From: Miscanthus floridulus | Taxonomy: Eukaryota > Streptophyta > Magnoliopsida > Poales > Poaceae | Length of the DNA: 64,000 nt | NCBI RefSeq assembly: GCF_019320115.1 | Contig: NC_089584.1 | Location: 51,705,633-51,769,632 of the forward strand | Direction of reading: 5' to 3' | Shown here: one piece after another, positions 12,345 through 24,000 of the stretch | Numbering within the stretch: position 1 is the first letter of the stretch | How the letters are laid out: each line of letters opens with the position of its first letter | Made by a program: the position numbers and the translations under genes | The notes under the pieces: generated by a model | What the model was told of the DNA's origin: nothing | The model's input: only the letters and a program-made list of their open reading frames with translations | The model's database searches: none

Positions 12345-13357
12345 GCAAGGTTGACACCACTCTTTTCACCAAGAAGATTGGCAATGATTTGTTTATGTTG
12401 CAAATCTATGTTGATGGCATCATATTTGGATCAACCAATCAAGACTTTTGTGAAGAGTTTGGAAAGATAATGGCTAATGAGTTTGAGATGTCCATGATTG
12501 GAGAGTTGAGTTACTTACTTGGTCTTCAAATCAAGCAATTGAAGAATGGTATATTTATGAGTCAAGGCAAGTACATCAAAGACATGCTCAAAAAGTTTGG
12601 CATGAATGAAGCAAAGGTCATAAGTACACCAATGGGAACAAATGACAATTTGGATAGTGATGCAAGTGGCAACATGGTGGATCAAAAGTTGTATCGGTCT
12701 ATGATTGAAAGACTACTCTATGTGACCACATCAAGGCTAGATGTCATGTTTAGTGTGTGCATATGTGCAAAATTTCAAGCCTCACCAAGAGAAAGTCATT
12801 TGAAGGGTACAAAGAGAATATTGAGGTACTTGAAGCATACATAAAATGTTGGTTTGTGGTATCCTAAAGGAGAAAAGTTTGAGCTAGTTGGTTACTCTGA
12901 CTCGGATTATACGGGATGTAAGGTTGAAAGGAAGAGCACCTCAGGCACTTGTCAACTATTGGGAAGATCACTTATTTCATGGTCATCAAAGAAGCAAAAT
13001 AGTGTTGCATTATCAACCGCCGAAGCCAAATATGTATCCGCCGGCAGTTGTTGTGCATAAATTCTTTGGATGAAGGCCACATTGAATGACTTTGGAATCA
13101 AATTCAAGAAAGTGCCATTGCTATGTGACAATGAGAGTACTATGAAGCTCACCAACAATCCGGTTCAACATGCAAGAACAAAGCACAATGATGTCCACCA
13201 CTGTTTCATCAGAGATCATCAACAAAAAGAGGACATTTGTATTGAGAGTGTGGGCACCGAAGATCAACTAGCTGACATATTCACCAAATCATTGGATGAG
13301 AAGAGGTTTTGCAAGCTAAGGAATGAGTTGAACATATTGGATTTCTCAAATATGTGT
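12345..13357 (+). pseudogene. copia RT (3' end) and RNase H, broken
   Basis: It begins in the RT palm: the first codons give KVDTTLFT, homologous to the same spot in element 1. The catalytic motif reads YVDG (12407-12418) instead of YVDD, so the second catalytic aspartate is lost. It continues with GELSYLLGLQIKQ, a stop at 12842 in place of a Pro codon, the RNase H block DSDYTGCK...[13 protein letters not shown], a second stop near 13058 (CAA to TAA) and the C-terminal QLADIFTKSLDEKRF. Pol ends near 13357. Reading frame is otherwise kept, so decay is mostly by point change. Confidence 0.9.
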
Positions 13358-14486
13358 TGATGCACCCCCCCCCTCCCCCCCACTTATATAGCATGCCTCT
13401 CTTTCGAGCAATCCAAGGTAAAAGTTGATTGGCATGCATACATCCTTTACTAAGGGCTTGTTTAGTGCATCTAGTCATTCCTCATGTCTTATAGGCTCAT
13501 TCATGAAAATCAAATGAATTTGATGCTTGTATGGTACCACTATTGCTTCTATGCTTGACTTGATCTAGTGGTAGCATATGACATGTTTGTGTGCTTGTGA
13601 ACCTAGTGTTTGATCTAGAAAATGAGCTATAAGTGTTTAACCCAACATGGTACGAGATAACCCTTGAAATGAGGTGTTAAGAAGCTTGTCCTTGGATCAA
13701 ACCGAGTTAAATATCTTTGGCAAGTGTTCTAGATTGAACCAAATTTGTAAAAATGATCCTCACCCCATTGATTGACATTGATAATCTTAACCTATCTAAA
13801 ATTGAACCTTTGTGGTCATTGATGACAAAGGGGGAGAAATTGCACAAAGATAAGGTTAAATATGACAAAAGGGGAGAACTTTGACAAAGGGGGAGTAATA
13901 TGAAAGTATGGGGATCAATTAAAATTTGAGCACACAAGTAGGGGGAGCAAGCTCATAAACTTGATTGATGCATTTGAATGTGAATTTCATATGTTTGCTT
14001 GCATGGCACAAGTTTTAAATTAAAATTCCATGCTTGTGTGATGTATGCTAGTTGTAGGTTTGAATGATGAAATGAAAAACAAGCATGAATAGGTTGAGCA
14101 ACTAGACTTGTGTTTATATTGTGAAAACTAGACCCTTGCTTCTAATGTTGATCTCACGGGATATTCTAGTTTTTGTGTATGTCTAGTTACTAATGGTGCT
14201 AAGGATGGTATATTTGGTGCACTCCAATTGGTATCACGCTTCAAAGGTCCATCTCTTATTCCTTAGCATCATTTGGTAGACATTGCCCTCCCAAATTCCA
14301 ATCCATGCATATGTGCAAGCTTCAATCCAAACTCTTAGCACATATGTAGGAGGAGCTAATGCTACCAATTGGGGTTCATGAAACTTGTCCATATCCTTTT
14401 ACACATGGTAAATATTCTTGGGCAAGCAACATGGATTCAAATGAATTTCAATTCATATCTTTGTAAAAGGATTATCATTAATTACC
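13358..14486 (+). other. non-coding 3' region with repeated purine tracts
   Basis: No ORF of note. A C-run occurs at about 13366-13381. GGGGGAG-type purine tracts occur at about 13827-13839, 13867-13878, 13886-13895 and 13939-13948, well before the final tract at the LTR. Such accessory tracts are typical of this copia type. Confidence 0.6.
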
Positions 14487-14499
14487 AAAAAGGGGAGAT
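14487..14499 (+). other. polypurine tract of copia element 2
   Basis: AAAAAGGGGAGAT immediately before the LTR start TGAAAGCTCT. Confidence 0.85.
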
Positions 14500-16503
14500 T
14501 GAAAGCTCTAGTTTGGTTTTGTTGAATTGATGAAACCCTAAGTGCTAACCTAGTTTATCAAAGTGATCATGAGATAGGTAGCGCGTTCCAAGTAATGGAG
14601 CAACTGGTGAAGATCATGATGATGGTGTGACCATGGTGATGATCAAGTGCTTGGACTTGGAAAAGAATAAAGAGAAAAATAAAAAGCTCAAGGCAAATGT
14701 GAAACTTGATATGAGCTTTTTGGTTTGGTGATTGAGACACTTAACGAGTGTGATCACATTTAGAATAGATAGCCATACTACTAAGAGGGGTGCAACTCAT
14801 ATCGAAATGTGGTTATTAAAGTGCCACTAGATTCTCTAACTCATTGCATATGTATTTAGATTCTAGTGAGTGCTAACACCCTTGAAAATGTTTGTGAAAA
14901 TACGCTAACACACATGCACAAGGTGATACACTTGGTGGTTGGCACATTTGAGCAAGGGTGGAGAAGTTGGTGAAGTGGAGGAGTTGATTTTCACTGAAAA
15001 TCAGTGACCGGACGCAGGTGGTGTTGTGACCAGACTCGGAGTGTCAGCGTCCGGTCAAGTTTGGTGCGCTTGGGCTGTGACTTGGGCAGTGACCGGCCCT
15101 GGGTCAACCTATGACCGGACTCGCTGAGGGTGCGTCTGGTCAGTGGTGACGTATGGTGACGCAAGCGCTGAGCTGAGGCAGTGAGGATCTGACGCATTGG
15201 CGCGTCCAGTCGTGGCGCACCTGACGCGTCCGGTCGTAGTTTTGTCGCTCGAGGAACTCTCTGGAAGTGACCTAACACCATGGAGCCGAAGGGATCGGCA
15301 CGTCCGGTCGCAGTTTGTTGGAGCATGAGCTTTTGCTGATCTAACGCAGGGTTGGCACGTCCGATCTCTTGATCGGTGCGTCCGGTTCCTCTTTAACCGC
15401 GCAGGCGCTAGCAGCTAGCCGTTGGCGATCAATGGCTCAGGTTTAAATGTGTGACACGTGGCAGCGAATTAGCGACCGGACGCTGAAGGTGGTGCGTCCG
15501 ATCACTTTTACCAGCGCGTCCGGCCGCCCCGAGAAGGCTGCAGTGAGGAGCCCAACAGCTCTATTCATGGGGCTCTCTATTTAAGCCCCACGGTCAGCTC
15601 AAGCTCACTCTCTTGTCCATTTGTATTGACATAGCAACCTTGTGAGCTTAGCTAAAGCCCTCCCACTCATCTCCATCATTGATTCATCATCTTTGTAAGA
15701 TTAGGAGTGAATCCAAGTGCATTACTTGAGTGATTGCATCTAGAGACACTTGGTGTTCGTGTTTCACTGTAGGATTCGCTTGTTACTCTTGGTGGTTGCC
15801 ACCACCTAGACAGCTTGGAGCAGCAAGGATCATCGAGCGGAGGTTGGTGAGTCTCTCCGGCTCCGATCGTGGTGATTGTGAGGGGTTCTTGACCTTTCCT
15901 CGGTGGAGAGCCAAAAGATACTCTAGTGGATTGCTCGTGGCTTGTGTGATCCTCATCTTTGTGTTGGTTGTGTGGTACCCTATTGAGGGTTTAGCGTGTG
16001 ATGCCAATTAGCACGTGAACCTCTAAGTGAGTGAATCGTCACAACGAGGACTAACTTGTCGACAAGCAAGTGAACCTCGATAAAAATCTTGTGTCATCTT
16101 ATCCTGAGAATTTCTTGATTGATTGTGATTGATTGGCTCCATCATATTGTGATTGGCTCTATCCTCGTCACGACGGTATAATTATCACATCCTCTTTCTT
16201 GAATTTACATTTCTAGTGTTGCTTCACTCTTTAGTGTAGTTAGTCTTGAGAGCAAGCTTGTGTTGGGTCTAGTGGTTAGTGAGGCTCTTTAGTTAGTCTT
16301 TGAGAGCTCACTAACTTAGTGCAGTGACATAGCCTTCGTGTGCTTAGAGATCATTGTCACTATAATAGTGGTAGGTGGCTTGCATTTTTAGTAGGCTAGC
16401 GCAACACTCGCTTCGCCGTTTATTTGTCTAACATCTTTGTTAAGTGTTGTTGTAGAAATTTTTAATAGGCTATTCACCCCTCTCTAGCCATTCGAACCTT
16501 TCA
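14500..16503 (+). repeat. 3' LTR of copia element 2
   Basis: 2004-bp LTR starting TGAAAGCTCTAG and ending CGAACCTTTCA, with the expected TG...CA ends. It holds a dense array of CCGGAC/GTCCGG motifs at 15002-15530 and a TATA-like box after it. The layout resembles the solo LTR at 33895-36303. Confidence 0.88.
15578..15584 (+). promoter_or_regulatory. TATA-like box in LTR of copia element 2
   Basis: TATTTAA about 50 bp downstream of the CCGGAC motif array, followed by a C- and T-rich leader. This is the likely core promoter of the LTR. Confidence 0.5.
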
Positions 16504-17275
16504 CTCTCCTGCATCGCCGCACTATGCCAAGGCGGCAGAGAGGGTAAAGGCGGGGGCTTGGGCCTTGGCAAGGCCAGCCATGGTGCTAGTGGTGGACGGT
16601 GGCGCGACTGCTGTGTAGGCGAGGCCCCGGGGGTTCTCTCCATTCCGGGCAAGGGCTTAGGCGAGTCCAGGGGGGTTCAAGAGGAGCGGCGTCGGTGACC
16701 AATTCATGCGGCAGAGTCCGCTCGGCGATGAGGCTCACGGCGGAGGCAGGGCGAAGGCATGGCTCCGGTGAACGGCGACTAGGTGGGGGTCATGGGTCTT
16801 GACGAGGGCGCACATTGGTGCGACGGGTCACGGCAGAGGCGCTTGGCTCATCCCCGTCTCGTGAGGCGGGCGGCAACGGTGGGAACAACTTCCGGCACAG
16901 CGGTGCCCACGCTTGTGCACCGGTCATTGCAGCAGGTCTCGGGGTTCTAAGGGGCTCTGTGGCGGCCGTGTAGTGCCAGGGGTGCGTCGTGGCAAGGCGG
17001 AGCTCGTCGTGGGGAGCTAGAGATCTCTACTGTGCTGGTGCTACCGGAATAGTGGCTCGCCGCAGCGGTACCATGTCCATGCATGCGCGGTGGTGTTCCA
17101 GCGCCTCGGCAATGGACCGATACAACAAATATCTCTATCTCTTCTCTATATCTAAAAAGATTCTAAAGTCATCATCTACTCAGTGATACCAAATACCCTG
17201 CTCACACGTCCCCGTCTGATACGAATCATACTTAACTCAGCTCACACGTTCGCGTCCTACCCGGTACATCCGTGT
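16504..17275. other. GC-rich target DNA, no gene recognised
   Basis: Very GC-rich to about 17110, then ordinary. Short open frames are present on both strands but none resembles a known protein. It is the right flank of copia element 2 and may be a fragment of an older gene or element. Confidence 0.4.
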
Positions 17276-17283
17276 CCGACTAC

Positions 17284-17549
17284 TAGGGTTGAAAACGGTA
17301 TGGATTTTTTTCCGACTGAGACCGAATTCGTTTAGAGGGGTTCAGATCTGTTCATATCCGAGTTCGGATATTCAACATTCGATACCGTATCCGTATCCGA
17401 ATACTCAAATTGCATATTTATGATGTCGATATCCAATCGTATCCTATCCGGCCTGGTTGAAACTATCTGTAATTGAATCCAGACAAAAATATGAAAACAA
17501 ATATAATATCATAGTATCAGTGTTATCCGGCGATCTGTTTTCATCCATA
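17284..17549. mobile_element. Ac/Ds-like hAT MITE (266 bp) with 8-bp target duplication
   Basis: The left end TAGGGTTGAAAACGG and the inverted right end TATGGATGAAAACAG match each other at 12 of 15 bases. They resemble the known Ac terminus TAGGGATGAAAACGG. The flanks carry a perfect 8-bp direct repeat CCGACTAC (17276-17283 and 17550-17557), the duplication length of hAT transposons. The inside is short, non-coding and full of TCCG/CGGA words like Ds subterminal repeats. It is non-autonomous. Confidence 0.88.
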
Positions 17550-17970
17550 CCGACTACTAAGCTTCAATTCAAAAATTAAGACTTCGGTGCAGGGCACGAG
17601 CATGTATCTAGTGAATAGAAAAAAATACCTATCAAATATGAATGGATTGATATAAACAAACAACCCGCCCGTCTTCTTGCTCTTCTTGATGCGCAAATGG
17701 TTCTTGCAATTTCCGTGATTTTCAGTTCCATACAGCAGATACAGTCGGCAGAAAATTTGCGTGCGCAATAATAATATCCTAGTTGAATAATACATATATT
17801 CATACATCATCTTTAGCTCAGTCTTAAAATTTCAGATTAAACAGCTGAAATACATGTTGAGATCTACTTATCTTAGTCATCTTGATGCCTTCATCACATC
17901 ATGGCTTCTCCTTGTCTGGCCTTCCACATCAGCCAGTTAAACGTCTCGGGAAATTTTGAGGGCTCGCAGT

Positions 17971-17976
17971 TTTATT
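17971..17976 (-). terminator. candidate poly(A) signal of the ABCC gene
   Basis: AATAAA on the minus strand about 100 bp after the stop codon at 18075. The position is suitable for a 3' UTR signal. Confidence 0.45.
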
Positions 17977-18074
17977 TGGAGCATGAATGCAGCTTCCTCG
18001 TTAACCACACCGAGAAATTTCCAATCATTGTTTCCTCCCAAGTCTTGAGTCAAAAATTATGCCATCCCGAAGTG

Positions 18075-21000
18075 CTAAACGTCAGACGAACGGTTCGCGT
18101 ACTCTTGAACCAATGCTCCAAAGAGAGATGGCCTCTCGATCAGATTTGCAGGCCGGTCAAACTCCTTCGCTAGTCCTGGTACCAAAATGATTCAGATTTT
18201 AGATTGACAGTAGGATTTGGAAGCTTGAGCTCGAGTTTTAAAAATACCAATACTATTGCTAGGAAACTTGAAGTTCAGTGTCTGAATGTCGTAATAAGAT
18301 GAACAAAGTGTCAAGTTCTATGTGGTTACCTGCATCTATAACCAGGACCCTGTCGCAGTCCATCACCGTTGGTATTCTGTGCGCAATGCTGATAATGGTA
18401 CAAGCTGCAAAGTCTTCCCGGATGATCTTCTGAATCACAGCATCGGTCTGGGAATCAACGGATGCAGTGGCCTCGTCCATGAACAGTATTCTGCTGCGCT
18501 TTAGCATCACCCGGCCAAGGCATAGCAGTTGCCGTTGTCCAACACTCCAGTTCTCACCATTGTCGACAACTAGGTGGACAAAAGACAAATTATGTTCATT
18601 TTTAGTATATAGCTGCAACAAATGTTTTAAGAAATCTCTTGGCTCAATGGTATTACAAGGAAAAACTAAGCCTCTTCAATTATGTTCCTGCAAGTTACAG
18701 ACATATAGTACTATTAAATCACTATTTTATACACGTTTAATGTGGAGAACCTGGATTCTTGAAGTCAGAACAATATGTAAAGTTGAAGGGTATAGGAAAA
18801 ATGAAGTTTCATATTATTTCCACAGCATATTAAACAATTAAGTTAATAGTTAAAATACCTGAAGCATCAAGCTTTTCGGGTTTTGAAGCCACGGCTTCTT
18901 TCAACTGACAACGGTCCAAAGCCTAAAAGGGAAATACGTTTAGCTTCTAATGAGATGGCAGAGAAAAATAATCAGATAAAAAACAGGCTTACTGGTGAAA
19001 TATATACCTGCCAGATTTCATCATCAGAATACTGTTCAAGTGGATCAATATTGCTCCTAATGGTCCCTTCAAACAGAACAGGTTCCTGAGGGATGATACC
19101 AAACCGTGACCTAAGGTCATGGAGTCCTAAAGTGCAGATGTCAACACCGTCGATGATTATTCTCCCCTCAGAAGGCTCCACTATTCTGAACAATGCCTGG
19201 ATCAGTGTTGATTTCCCACTACCAGTTCTACCGACAACTCCAATCTTCTCTCCTCCATGTATGCTTATCGTGATGCCCTTCAACACTAGAGGAGTGTTGT
19301 GCCTATACCTAAACTGCAGAAGCACAGAGACAAACTCTTGTTACTTGATGCTTTCAGTTGTCAATGCTCAAATTTTTCACCACTGCACCATATTGAATAA
19401 ACTAAAGAATATACTGTATCAGACTATCAGTTGGGAAATCTACCTTAAGATCAATGACATCGATGTCACCTTTTGTTGGCCAGTTAGAATCTGGTAGGCA
19501 GTCCTTAATCCTCCATGCGGCCTCTGAAGGAATATTTGTGAATTGCTTTATCCTCTCAACTGAGACCATCTTGTTTTCAATGAAGCAACTGATCCAGATG
19601 GCCCAGAACAACACCTGGTTGAGAGATAGACCATATGATAGTGATAGACCAACATATTCTGCACCATGAGAAGGGTTTTTAGAGTTTGAAAAATTAGAGA
19701 ACATCCCAGTATTTCCATACAAAGTTCATGATGGCAAAAGGCAATCAGTTGTTAGAAGTCCCACCTGGCTTGACGATGCTGCTTGGCAATGTGACCATGA
19801 GAACAGCTGTGAAGCAGAGAACAAAGCTTCCAATGAGCTCGAGCCGGAAACCGAGCCACTCGTTGGCACCATTGTTGTGGAAGTCCATCCTCAGGCTTGA
19901 GTTCACCCGGTTCAGGTTCTCCTGCAAGAAGCTGTCCTCCTTCGTGAAACACCTGATGATCATGACACCTTGAACTGTCTCAGAGAAGTGGTGGATCACT
20001 GGAGCCTTGGTGATCGACTCGAGGCGAGTCAGCTCCCTCGATGTCGACAAGTAGTAGCCCTGGTGTAAATCATATCAGATTGTCAAAACACGGAGCAAGT
20101 GCACAAAGGACAAGCATCAGAGATAGTAATTGCCATTGCCATGGCGGCAGCACAAACTCACCCGGTACCAGATGTTCAGTATCACCAGAGGGATGATGGC
20201 GATGACGGACGGCCACGCCACCTGACACGTGACGATAAGCACACTGATCACGGTGATGTACATGGACACGCTCATCCAGACGAAGAACGGCAGGAAGAGA
20301 TCAACGTTCGTCTGATCTGACGACGCCTGCGGAACAACATAAGCTGTGTCAGCACCGAGAGCTACATCAAACAAAGGATGATGCCTCAGCATCGTCGTAC
20401 CCTGCTGAGGATCCTGCCCGATGGCGTGGTGTCGAAGAAAGACATGGGCGCGTGGAGGATGCTGTTGAGGATCTGCTTGAAGAACCGGTCCGCCGTCTGG
20501 AGGCCAATGATGGCCACGAGGAAGGAGCGAGCCGCGACGAGCACCACCGAGACGGCGGCGATGATGGCGTACACGTTGATGAACAGCGACGGCTGGAACG
20601 AGGTTGCGTTCTCCTCGGAGGTCTGGTCGGCGAGCCAGTAGTCGCTGGCCATCAGAGAGCCCTGCCACACCACGGAGACAGCCACCACCACAAGCGGCCC
20701 CCACCACCCCCAGGCCTCCGTCATGTACTGCTTGTACACGGTGAAGCTGACGTGCCCGCTAGCGCGCTCCTCGTCCTTGATCAGCCGCGCCGACGCCTTC
20801 TCGGCCTTGGACGCCACGATGGAGGACGAGGACGAGTCGCCGTTGGAGGCCCTGCCCGCAGCGGTCTTGTTCGACGGCTGCCGGGAGAGGGGCAGCTCGC
20901 GCTCGCTCGCCGGCGCCGCGCTCTCCACGAGCTCCATGGAGCTGTCGTGCGCTGCAACCAGTGCCGCGAAGTCGGTGCCGGCCTGGAGGAGCTCATCGTA

Positions 21001-24000
21001 CTTGCCGGATTGTACGATCATTCCGTCCTTCATCACCTGGAAGCATTTGCGGTGGGTTCAGCACGAGTCGAGAACTTTAAAATCAATAGATCACAGCTAC
21101 TACTGTAAATGCTACTAGTAAAACACAATGCACTTACATATATGATATCAGCATTGTGCAAGAAATCAACTTGGTGTGTCACGAGCACTATGGTCTTGTT
21201 CTTCAGAGCACCTCTAACACATTCCTGCACAAACAAACAAAAGGATCAGTCTGTTGCTGTTCGTTCCATTAGGAATCTGAATAGAAACTCGATCAAAAGT
21301 TCAGCTTCAGTGATGCATGGAGTACCTTGAAGATCTCAGTGCCCGTGTGCGCATCGACCGCACTGAATACATCGTCGAGGAGGTATATATCGCAGTCCTG
21401 GTAAACGGCACGTGCGAGCTGTATGCGCTGCTTCTGCCCGCCGCTAAGGTTGATGCCACGCTCCCCGATCTCCGTTTGGTCGCCGAATTCCATCATCTCG
21501 AGGTCCTTCTCCAGGCAGCACACCCTGATGACCTCCTTGTACCTCTCCCGGTGCATGGGCTTCCCAAACAGGATGTTTTCCTCAATGGTGCCGTTCTGGA
21601 TCCATGCCGTCTGTGCCACATACGCCGTGCTGCCGCAAACCTTTACCTGCAATTATCATTGCATTTTCTCATAAGCAACATTCTGCAGTAGGTTCTAACT
21701 GAAACCTTTTACTGTAATCTTTCATATTATAGGACTCACGCATTTAGCCAGACACGAACATGATACTCAGTTAAAATTTTATTTATTCTTTTTCTCATAA
21801 TAAAGACTCTACTGGGAAGCCAGCAGGGTGCTGCAGAAATGTAGCAATCTAGCAGATCCAAGTTCTACTATTCCCTTGTCCGTCAAATACTGAAATGAAT
21901 GTACAAATCTTCAGTTGAGATTTATCTATGCAGAGCAATGATGCAGGGCACTAAAGCTTTGTACTGTTAGTAGGCACTCCAAGATCATATCCATTGATCT
22001 CATGGACATAAATGGCTGGCTAGCAATTCTACTTAGACACCCAAATCCAAAAGGAAGCTGGAGTTGATATCCAAGTCAGATTCTAATATCCGGAAACATG
22101 GGTGCATCTCATTCTCCAGCGAAAACAGTCTGAATGTTGGAAGCGATACAAACTCGTCAGTAAAACGTAGTTAGATCTAAGACTCTTTTAAGAAAATCAA
22201 ACTCTGTAGAAATATAACACTACATCAGGTAATGTTCTACGTTCAGGCAAAGTTTTCAAGTTCAAACTCAATAATGTCCAGGTCATGAGTTACTAGTAAA
22301 TTAATTTCCTTTTCGAAACGGGACACCCAAATTGGAACCACATATTGGCGCCCATATTGGTGTCCAGTGCTGGGTATCCAATCCAATAGACCAATACACG
22401 TACTCCTACACAAGACGATAACAATTGTTCACTATCAAACACACACCAGCGCATGCAGCACCACAGCATTCAGTTCTGATCTTGTGAGCAGACCTCTGAA
22501 AAGCACTAGGGCCATGTTTAGTTCACCCGAATCGGCGTCGCCGAAAATACAACCAAACTGTGCAATTAGTTTTTGATTTCGTCAATATTTAGTACTCCAT
22601 GCATGTACCGCAAGTTTGATGTGACGGGGAATCTTCTTTTTGCATAGTGTCAAAGTTTGGATTTTTTGTGAACTAAACATGGCTAGAAGAAAAAGAATTA
22701 TCGCTGCAAGGTAGTACTATCTGCTGACAGGACAGAGCAGCGATTCCCTAATAGGTCCTGTTCGCTTGTAGAAATTCTGGAGGAAGAAATTTGTAAAAGA
22801 AAAATACTGTTTCGGATGAAAAAAAAAACAGATCAAGCCGAATTTAAGGACACACGAACGGAACCACGGATCTCTCCCTCTTTTATTAAAAAAAAGATTT
22901 CAGGCACGGCTACTGCTGCAACCTCGTGGTGTCGCGAGAAAGTTGATGCCCCTGAAAAGCTTTACGCAGGCTGACTTTCATCTGCGTGCGCGGACAAACG
23001 CAGATAGCCTTTTTGTTTTGGACACCTAATAAAAGGTCGAATCCACACTAGTACAGGAGTAGTCTCCTGTACTAGAACGTGATAGCCTTTCTGTTTTGGG
23101 ACATGCTAGTATACAAGTACAACACACCGGTTAACCTATATCTCTGTTTGTTTTGGACACCTAAGATTGATACGGATCGAGGGCTAAAGTTTAGTTATGT
23201 CACGTTAGATGTTCATCGGACATTCGGATGCTAGGAGGACTAAATATGAGCTAATTATAAAACTAATTGTATAGGAGTAGACTAGTTAGTAAGACGAATC
23301 TATTAATCCTAATTAATTCATAATCAGCAAATATTTACTGTAGCACCACATTGTCAAATTATAGAATAATTAGACTTCGTCTAGCAAATTAGCCTCAATC
23401 TGTGTAATTAATTTTGTAATTAGCCTATGTTTAATACTCCTAATTAGTATCCAAAGATTCGACATGGCAGGGCTAAACTTTTGCCGGAACGAACACAACC
23501 TAATATATGCAGCACCATACGGTCTCCGGCGCAAACACAAGAATCGAATTGCAGCCACAGACAGCCAATGATAAAGACAGAACGTTTGGTTTGGTTGGTG
23601 TTCTCCACCTGAGACTCAGAAATCTTGTATTGTGGTCCTTTCGTCTACAAAAGAATGCAATTCTCATATTTTTGCACATATTCTCATAGAGCGAGAGATA
23701 TTTTTGCAATTCTCATAGAGCCAAGAATCGAATTACAAAAGAAAGCAATTCTCATAGAGCGAGAGATATTTTTGCAAAAAACTTAAATAATTTTAAATTT
23801 GATTAAATATTCTATAAAAACACTAACATATGAGTATCATTAAATTAATTAGGGAATATATTTTTTATAGCAAACTTTATATATTGATATTAGTATTTTT
23901 ATAAATTTGGTTAAACATAAAAGATTTTTTGACTCGTTACAAACTTAATTGCATTCTTTTTTACTCCTAAAAAATTGCATTTTTTTACTCCTAAACCAGA

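Larger units (their letters stand above)
12345..16503 (+). mobile_element. second SIRE-like Ty1/copia element, 3' part, plus strand
   Basis: The 3' part of a plus-strand copia element whose left part lies beyond the window, because copia element 1 inserted into its RT gene. Visible parts are the end of RT, RNase H, a non-coding stretch with purine tracts, the polypurine tract and a 2004-bp 3' LTR. It lacks the extra ORF seen in element 1, with only about 1.1 kb between pol and LTR. The base after the LTR is followed by CTCTC, the likely right copy of its target duplication. Confidence 0.9.

Noticed and set aside
20117..21108. Long frames on both strands over ABCC exons 6 and 7
   Set aside because: Shadows of the true exon frames: they cross splice sites and lack ABC motifs.
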